Shown here piece after piece: positions 59,464-64,000 of a stretch of 64,000 bases of DNA; position 1 is the stretch's first letter, and the number at the start of each line of letters is the position of its first letter. This stretch comes from an uncultured Eubacterium sp. (GTDB taxonomy: Bacteria > Bacillota > Clostridia > Oscillospirales > Acutalibacteraceae), in assembly GCA_905234495.1 (NCBI GenBank), contig CAJOHE010000006.1:51942-115941 (forward strand). The letters run 5' to 3'. The notes under the pieces were generated by a model. The model saw nothing but the letters and a program-made list of their open reading frames with translations, had not been told where the DNA came from and searched no databases. The position numbers were made by a program, and so were the translations under genes.

Positions 59464-59478
59464 ATATTATTCCCACTC
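59464..59478 (+). repeat. attR of the island, within the guaA 3' end
   Basis: ATATTATTCCCACTC; includes the last codons and stop of guaA (minus strand GAG-TGG-GAA-TAA). Direct repeat of attL (41409-41423). Confidence 0.8.
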
Positions 59479-60441
59479 TATGGTACTTACAGGCTTTTCG
59501 GAAATGTCCCAGAGAACACGGTTTACGCCGGGGACGGTGGCGATAATTCTGTCCCTGATGCGGCAAAGCACAGAGAACGGAATCTCGGGCACGGTTGCCG
59601 TTACGGCATCCACCGTATTGACGGTACGAATCGCAACTGCCCAGCCCATATATCTCTTTCCGTCCTTGATACCGGTCGACTGGAAATCGGGGATAGCGCA
59701 GAAGTACTGCCACGGTGCGGGCTCAAGCGCGCCGATTTCTTCTCTTACGATAGCGTCGGCTTCTCTGAGCGCTTCAAGTCTGTCGCGCGTAATAGCTCCG
59801 ATGCAGCGAACGCCGAGGCCGGGGCCCGGGAACGGCTGACGGTAAACCATACCGTCGGGAAGTCCGAGAGCCTTGCCGACAACTCTTACCTCGTCCTTGT
59901 AGAGGAGCTTAACGGGCTCAACGAGTTCAAACTGTAAATCCTCGGGAAGTCCGCCTACGTTGTGGTGAGCCTTAACTCCGTCGCTTTCAAGGATGTCGGG
60001 ATAAATCGTGCCCTGGGCAAGGAATTTGATATCGTCGAGCTTTCTTGCCTCTTCTTCAAACACGCGGATAAATTCCGCGCCGATAATCTTTCTCTTTTTC
60101 TCGGGCTCTGCAACGCCTGCGAGCTTGTCGAGGAAGCGGTCAACCGCGTCAACGTAGATGAGGTTTGCGTCCATCTGATTTCTGAACACGTCAACAACCT
60201 GCTCGGGCTCGCCCTTACGAAGAAGGCCGTGATTAACGTGAACGCACACGAGCTGCTTTCCCACCGCCTTGATGAGAAGCGCTGCCACTACCGATGAGTC
60301 AACGCCGCCCGAAAGCGCGAGAAGCACCTTCTTATCGCCTATCTGAGCACGAAGCGCCTCAACCTGCTCGTCGATAAACGCATTTGCAAGCTCGGGTGTT
60401 GTGATTCTCTCCATTGTTTCCGGTCTTTTATTGCTGTCCAT
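59467..60441 (-). CDS. guaA: GMP synthase, ATP-pyrophosphatase subunit only (no glutaminase domain)
   Basis: 324 residues, against about 510 for the usual bacterial GuaA. ATP-PPase P-loop ALSGGVDSSVVAALL (42-56), LVCVHVNHGLLRKGE, IIGAEFIRVFEEEA, the XMP region THHNVGG-like KAHHNVGGLPEDL, dimer motif QPFPGPGLGVR and the closing KPVSTIEWE. The missing part is the class I glutamine amidotransferase domain. AGGAGGTATAATT in front of ATG 60441 and a promoter just upstream show that this short start is real. The enzyme must get ammonia from a separate GATase subunit, as in archaeal two-subunit GMP synthetase, or use free ammonia. Confidence 0.92.
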   Translation of the reverse strand: MDSNKRPETMERITTPELANAFIDEQVEALRAQIGDKKVLLALSGGVDSSVVAALLIKAVGKQLVCVHVNHGLLRKGEPEQVVDVFRNQMDANLIYVDAVDRFLDKLAGVAEPEKKRKIIGAEFIRVFEEEARKLDDIKFLAQGTIYPDILESDGVKAHHNVGGLPEDLQFELVEPVKLLYKDEVRVVGKALGLPDGMVYRQPFPGPGLGVRCIGAITRDRLEALREADAIVREEIGALEPAPWQYFCAIPDFQSTGIKDGKRYMGWAVAIRTVNTVDAVTATVPEIPFSVLCRIRDRIIATVPGVNRVLWDISEKPVSTIEWE

Positions 60442-60471
60442 AATTATACCTCCTGAAAATTTATTAAAACA

Positions 60472-60500
60472 ATTATATCAAAATCCTGCCATACCGTCAA
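60472..60500 (-). promoter_or_regulatory. Promoter of guaA
   Basis: Minus strand TTGACG (60500-60495), 17 bases, TATAAT (60477-60472), between the MGMT-like gene and guaA. Confidence 0.7.
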
Positions 60501-60515
60501 TAAAAACGGCAACCT

Positions 60516-60830
60516 TTATTCAATTTCACCGTTCCAAAGATAGTTTTTCATATCAACCCTGCCGTCAATAAATTTCACGCCTTCGGCTTTGAGCATGGCA
60601 ATCTGCGCGTTTTCACCGCCGAAAGCAAACGCCTTTGACGGCTCGCCGAAGCGGTTGACAACCCTGAAACACGGAATCGTGTCGGGGTCGGGGTTTACGT
60701 GAAGCGCATATCCCACAACCCTGCTCCAGTTAGGATTACCCGCAAGCATTGCAACCTGACCGTAGGTTGCAACCTTGCCGTAGGGTATTCTTTTTACAAC
60801 GTCATAAATCAATTCAAATGAGCTTTTCAT
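60516..60830 (-). CDS. MGMT/alkyltransferase-like DNA-binding protein
   Basis: 104 residues, only the C-terminal DNA-binding domain of O6-methylguanine-DNA methyltransferases. FELIYDVVKRIPYGKVATYGQVA (helix region), and the acceptor loop IPCFRVVNRFGEPS, where the usual PCHRV has Phe in place of His but keeps the Cys. Alkyltransferase-like proteins (ATL) have the same size but lose the Cys. It may be a weak or altered methyltransferase or a damage-sensing protein. Confidence 0.88.
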   Translation of the reverse strand: MKSSFELIYDVVKRIPYGKVATYGQVAMLAGNPNWSRVVGYALHVNPDPDTIPCFRVVNRFGEPSKAFAFGGENAQIAMLKAEGVKFIDGRVDMKNYLWNGEIE

Positions 60831-60904
60831 AATATCAGCCCCCGACTGTTTGATATATCTTATAAAAATATTATCAAATCAGGCGTGCGCCGTCAACAAG
60901 TTAT

Positions 60905-60932
60905 TTGACTTTATTATAATAAGTTGTATAAT
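60905..60932 (+). promoter_or_regulatory. Promoter of the SDR/flavin-reductase operon
   Basis: TTGACT (60905-60910), 16 bases, TATAAT (60927-60932). Confidence 0.65.
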
Positions 60933-60961
60933 TGAATTATAAAAATAAACGGGGTGAAATT

Positions 60962-61744
60962 ATGATAACTAACAGCAATATCGTTTTAACGGGTGCGTCG
61001 AGCGGTATCGGGCTCGAGGTGCTCAAAATACTTAAAAAGGGCGAGGGCAACAGGATTCTCGCGGTGTCGAGAAAAGCGTCTGAGAAGCTCACCGACGAGC
61101 CCGAAAACGTTATCGTTTTTGACGCTGACGTAGGCTCTGCCGAGGGCGTTGACTCGATTTTTGAGAAGGCTGACGAGGTTTTCGGCGGAAAGAAAATTGA
61201 CATTTTCTACGCCAACGCAGGCTTCCCGTACTACGAGGAGTTCAACTACGTTGACTGGGACAGGGTTGCAGTTATGTTCAACACGAACACCCTTTCCCCT
61301 ATTTACACCTACAACAAATACCTGCAGCACCTTAACGACAGAAAGGGCATTCTCGCCTACACGGTCAGCGCAATCGGTCAGATGGCTATGCCCGGCTATG
61401 CGATTTACAGCTCGACAAAATTTGCGCTTCACGGCTTTCAGCAGGCAATCAGGCTTGAAAAGCCCGATAATCTTCAGCTGACCTGCCTCTATCCCGTTGC
61501 GACGGAAACAAACTTTTTCAACGTTGCAAACGAGAAGAAATTTGAAAAGCCCTTCCCCGTGCAGAAGCCCGAGGTTGTTGCGCGCAAGATGGTCAAGGGA
61601 ATTGAGAGCGGCAAGAAGTCGGTTTCGCCCAGCGCGCTCTTCGGTCTTTCAAAGGTGCTTATGGGCATATGTCCGCCCGTCAGGACGGTTTACTGGAAGC
61701 TTGAGGGGGCAAAGCTCAAGAGATTTAAGGAGAGGAACAAATGA
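60962..61744 (+). CDS. Short-chain dehydrogenase/reductase
   Basis: 260 residues. Cofactor motif IVLTGASSGIGLEVLKIL (residues 7-24), NAG motif YANAGFP (Asn-Ala-Gly), catalytic Ser in YTVSAIG and YSSTKFALHGF (Tyr-x-x-x-Lys). Hydrophobic C-terminal part could contact a membrane or an apolar substrate. ATG 60962 with GGGGTG is used. It overlaps the next gene by 4 bases (ATGA), so the two enzymes are made together; a pair of an SDR and an old-yellow-enzyme is seen in steroid and bile-acid dehydrogenation pathways, though the substrate is not known here. Confidence 0.88.
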   Translation: MITNSNIVLTGASSGIGLEVLKILKKGEGNRILAVSRKASEKLTDEPENVIVFDADVGSAEGVDSIFEKADEVFGGKKIDIFYANAGFPYYEEFNYVDWDRVAVMFNTNTLSPIYTYNKYLQHLNDRKGILAYTVSAIGQMAMPGYAIYSSTKFALHGFQQAIRLEKPDNLQLTCLYPVATETNFFNVANEKKFEKPFPVQKPEVVARKMVKGIESGKKSVSPSALFGLSKVLMGICPPVRTVYWKLEGAKLKRFKERNK

Positions 61745-63810
61745 GTTTTGATATGATGTTTTCGCCTATGAACATAGGCACGATGGAGGTTAAAAACCGC
61801 GTTGTTATGACCGCGGCGGAATTCAGCTTAGGTCAGACCAACGGTCAGCCGACAGAGAAGATGATTAACTATTTCGTTGAAAGAGCGAAGGGCGAGGTCG
61901 GTCTGATTATCCCCGGCATCTGCAGGGTAAACGATATGGGCGCCGCGTCAAGCTTTACGCAGCTTTCAATGGCGCGCGACGAGAATATTGAGCCGATGCG
62001 CAAGATGGTTAACGCGATTCACGAAAACGGCGCAAAGCTCTGTATTCAGCTTCACCACCCAGGCCGTCAGGGCTACGCGAGCTCAATCAACACGCTTCCG
62101 CTGATTATCCCGATTGCGGACAGATTTCCGAAATTTCCCGATATGCTCTTCAAGGCGACCCCCCTGCTTCTCGGTTTGGAGCAGAAAAAAATCTGTATGT
62201 CGCTTCAGGCGCCGTCGAAATGTGAGCTGAGCGCACACGGCGCAACGCGCATCCACGCGATGAGCAGGAAGGAAATCAAAAATCTTATCAGCGACTTCAT
62301 TCAGGCGGCAGTAAGATGTCAGAAGGCGGGCGTTGACGCGGTTGAGCTTCACTCAACCCACGGCTACATTCTTCACCAGTTCCTCAGCCCCAACACGAAC
62401 AAACGAACCGATGAATACGGCGGCTCGCTCAATAACAGAATGAGATTTATCCGCGAGATTATTCTCGGTATCAAGGAGCAGTGCGGCGCGGACTATCCCC
62501 TCATCGTTCGCCTCACGGCTGACGAGATGTACGACAGAATCGGTCAGCCCGGCAAGGGCTACGGCCTTGAGGAAGGCAAGAGGATTGCAGTTGAACTCGA
62601 GAAGCTCGGCGTTGACGCAATCAACGTTTCTTCCGCCTGCTACGACACCTACAACTACTGGCTTGAGCCGACGTCGTTTGAGCCGGGATGGCGCTCCTAC
62701 CTTGCAAAGGAAATCAAGAGCGTTGTGAATATCCCCGTTATCGCGGCAAACTTCATCCGCTCCCCCGAGCAGGCTGAACGCCAGCTTGAAGAGGGATATC
62801 AGGACTTTATCGGTTCCGCGAGAAACTTCATCTGCGACCCGTACTGGGCTAAGAAGGCGAAGGACGGACATCCCGAAAAAATCAGGCGCTGCATAGGCTG
62901 TCTGCACTGCATCAAGTCGTTTATTGCAAACGCTTCCGTCGGCGGCGTGGGCGAATGTGCGCTCAACCCGACGGTTGGCATTGAGAAGGAATGGAACGAG
63001 CTTGAGCCCGACGGCGAGGGCAGGACGGCGGTTGTTGTCGGCGCGGGCCCCGCGGGACTTATGGCGGCTATCACGCTTGCAAAGAGGGGCTTTGCGGTCA
63101 CCGTGCTTGAAAAGGGCGCGGAAGCCGGCGGTCAGGTAAATATTGCCGCCGCGGGTCCGCAGAAGGATAAGCTTCACTGGGCGATTGAGGATATGCTCAC
63201 CGCACTCGGCGATATGGGCGTTGAGGTAAAAACGGGCGTCGAGGCGACGGCTGAGATGATTGAAGAGCTTGAACCGTACGCGGTCATCCTCGCGACGGGC
63301 GGCACGCCCATCAGACCTCAGTCAATCGAGGGCATCAACAATGAAAACGTAATCACGGCGCCGCAGGTGCTTCTCGGCGAGGTTGTTCCGAAGGACAGCA
63401 GGGTTGTTGTTATCGGAAGCGGCCTGACGGGACTTGAGACGACCGAAAAGCTCAACGAGCTCGGCAACACCGTGACAGTCGTTGAAATGGCGGACGCTAT
63501 CGCAGGCGCGGCGTGGTTCCAGTTTGTGGACGACTCGCTCTCGCGCATCGAGCCCTACGGCACGAAGTTTATGCTCGGCACGAAGCTTGAAAGAGTTGAA
63601 AACGACGAGGTCATCGTTTCCGAGGGCGAAACGCAGAAACGTCTCTATGCCGATTACGTCGTTCTCGCCATGGGCGTTAAGCCCTGCAACGAGCTTGCCG
63701 CAGCGCTTGAGGAAAAAGGAATAAAGACAGCGCTCGTAGGCGACGCCGCACACGGCGGAACAATCGGCAACGCAACGCAGTCCGCATTCCACACCGCTAT
63801 GGAAATATAA
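61741..63810 (+). CDS. NADH:flavin oxidoreductase (old-yellow-enzyme/dienoyl-CoA reductase type)
   Basis: 689 residues. FMN-binding TIM-barrel (1-370; MNIGTMEVKNRVVMTA, LHHPGRQG, VELHSTHGYILHQFLSP, RTDEYGGSLNNRMRF). Then a [4Fe-4S] cysteine cluster (CIGCLHCIK from about 384 and a later Cys in GECALNP), and a C-terminal FAD/NAD domain (VVVGAGPAGLMAAI from about 431; second Rossmann VVVIGSGLTGLETTEKL). This is the plan of 2,4-dienoyl-CoA reductase, enoate reductase and the bile-acid enzymes BaiCD/BaiH; the substrate would be an alpha,beta-unsaturated carbonyl. It is coupled to the upstream SDR. Confidence 0.92.
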   Translation: MSFDMMFSPMNIGTMEVKNRVVMTAAEFSLGQTNGQPTEKMINYFVERAKGEVGLIIPGICRVNDMGAASSFTQLSMARDENIEPMRKMVNAIHENGAKLCIQLHHPGRQGYASSINTLPLIIPIADRFPKFPDMLFKATPLLLGLEQKKICMSLQAPSKCELSAHGATRIHAMSRKEIKNLISDFIQAAVRCQKAGVDAVELHSTHGYILHQFLSPNTNKRTDEYGGSLNNRMRFIREIILGIKEQCGADYPLIVRLTADEMYDRIGQPGKGYGLEEGKRIAVELEKLGVDAINVSSACYDTYNYWLEPTSFEPGWRSYLAKEIKSVVNIPVIAANFIRSPEQAERQLEEGYQDFIGSARNFICDPYWAKKAKDGHPEKIRRCIGCLHCIKSFIANASVGGVGECALNPTVGIEKEWNELEPDGEGRTAVVVGAGPAGLMAAITLAKRGFAVTVLEKGAEAGGQVNIAAAGPQKDKLHWAIEDMLTALGDMGVEVKTGVEATAEMIEELEPYAVILATGGTPIRPQSIEGINNENVITAPQVLLGEVVPKDSRVVVIGSGLTGLETTEKLNELGNTVTVVEMADAIAGAAWFQFVDDSLSRIEPYGTKFMLGTKLERVENDEVIVSEGETQKRLYADYVVLAMGVKPCNELAAALEEKGIKTALVGDAAHGGTIGNATQSAFHTAMEI

Positions 63811-63816
63811 AAACAA

Positions 63817-63841
63817 CAAGCCTTCCTCTCGGGGAAGGCTT
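63817..63841 (+). terminator. Terminator of the SDR/flavin-reductase operon
   Basis: AAGCCTTCC-TCTCG-GGGAAGGCTT, 7 bases after the stop codon. Confidence 0.7.
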
Positions 63842-63863
63842 ATATATATAATAGTATAAAATA

Positions 63864-63892
63864 AAGAGGACGGGTTAACCGTCCTCTTTTTT
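63864..63892. terminator. Terminator between converging genes near the right edge
   Basis: AAAGAGGACGG-GTTA-ACCGTCCTCTTT followed by T; it closes the minus-strand partial gene at 63905 and may also back up the plus-strand operon. Confidence 0.8.
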
Positions 63893-63904
63893 TATGGATT
63901 GTGA

Positions 63905-64000
63905 TTATTCTTCTTCATCCTCATCGTCGTCAAGAGCAGCCTCTTCGAGTGCGAGAGCCTTGCGCTTCTTGATTGCTACGGGGATGATGATTGCTATTGC
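63905..64000 (-). CDS. C-terminal fragment of a membrane protein with acidic tail
   Basis: Last 31 residues of a gene that continues beyond the window: AIAIIIPVAIKKRKALALEE, then AALDDDEDEEE and stop. A hydrophobic stretch, a basic KKRK stop-transfer patch and a strongly acidic end suggest a C-terminal membrane anchor, or the last transmembrane helix, with a cytoplasmic tail. The protein is not identifiable from this piece. Confidence 0.6.
   Translation of the reverse strand, partial: AIAIIIPVAIKKRKALALEEAALDDDEDEEE

Larger units (their letters stand above)
41409..59478. mobile_element. Integrative mobilizable island (about 18 kb) in the 3' end of guaA
   Basis: Bounded by 15-bp att copies. 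It holds excisionase, tyrosine integrase, MobC, MobV relaxase and TnpV near the right end, plus an oriT candidate but no conjugation (type IV secretion) genes, so it should need a helper element for transfer. Cargo: Hachiman with a DUF1016 nuclease, two ABC exporters with a metallophosphoesterase, a SIR2-STAND protein, and an XRE/membrane/AbiTii-like trio. Composition is lower in G+C than both flanks. guaA remains intact because the right copy restores its last codons. Confidence 0.85.

Overview
The window looks like a chromosomal segment of a Gram-positive, endospore-lineage gut Clostridium relative (Bacillota, class Clostridia, probably Oscillospirales/Ruminococcaceae-like). The reasons are two T-box leaders, an AsnA-type asparagine synthetase, yqfC/yqfD sporulation genes, an Rrf2-controlled iscS-iscU-cysK operon, three secreted proteins with choline/cell-wall-binding repeats, and near-perfect TTGACA-N17-TATAAT promoters. 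The core is about half G+C; an accessory stretch (about 39-59 kb) is clearly A+T-rich.

Layout. 0.2-7 kb: asparagine T-box with asnS-asnA, divergent nadB-nadC, and a tryptophan T-box with a stand-alone trpB. 7-12 kb: tRNA-Val with a duplicated 3' end, plsY, degV, gap, and an FtsH-like protease flanked by two copies of a palindromic repeat. 12.6-20 kb: uronate catabolism (fructuronate reductase-like SDR, KDPG aldolase, KDG kinase, uronate isomerase), interrupted by yqfCD and a leucine-rich cell-wall protein. 20-26 kb: an acyltransferase and an Rrf2 regulator divergent from an Fe-S/cysteine operon. 26-33.5 kb: two more cell-wall-binding proteins (NlpC/P60; 1296-residue repeat protein), a flavoprotein and tRNA-Pro. 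33.6-38.9 kb: an EEP-family lipoprotein, GH25 muramidase, DAHP synthase, a CARF-DUF1887 nuclease not next to any CRISPR locus, and RadC. 39-41 kb: an A+T-rich Nudix-like membrane protein.

41.41-59.48 kb: an integrative mobilizable island of about 18 kb inserted in the 3' end of guaA. Near-identical 15-bp att copies bound it, and paired TAGCGTCA repeats sit just inside both ends. It carries xis-int-mobC-[oriT candidate]-mobV-tnpV, a Hachiman system (hamA-hamB) with a DUF1016 nuclease, two ABC exporters plus a metallophosphoesterase, a SIR2-STAND (Avs-like) protein, and a regulator/membrane-protein/AbiTii-like trio in which the last two proteins share a GNG/GDG-type motif. I see that trio and the stand-alone CARF nuclease as the best candidates for undescribed systems. 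The left junction suggests that before insertion guaA ended in TGA one base before the start codon of the TIGR04076-like gene.

59.5-64 kb: guaA encodes only the ATP-pyrophosphatase part (no glutaminase domain), followed by an MGMT-like protein, an SDR/old-yellow-enzyme pair and the tail of an acidic-ended protein. No CRISPR array and no rRNA gene is visible.
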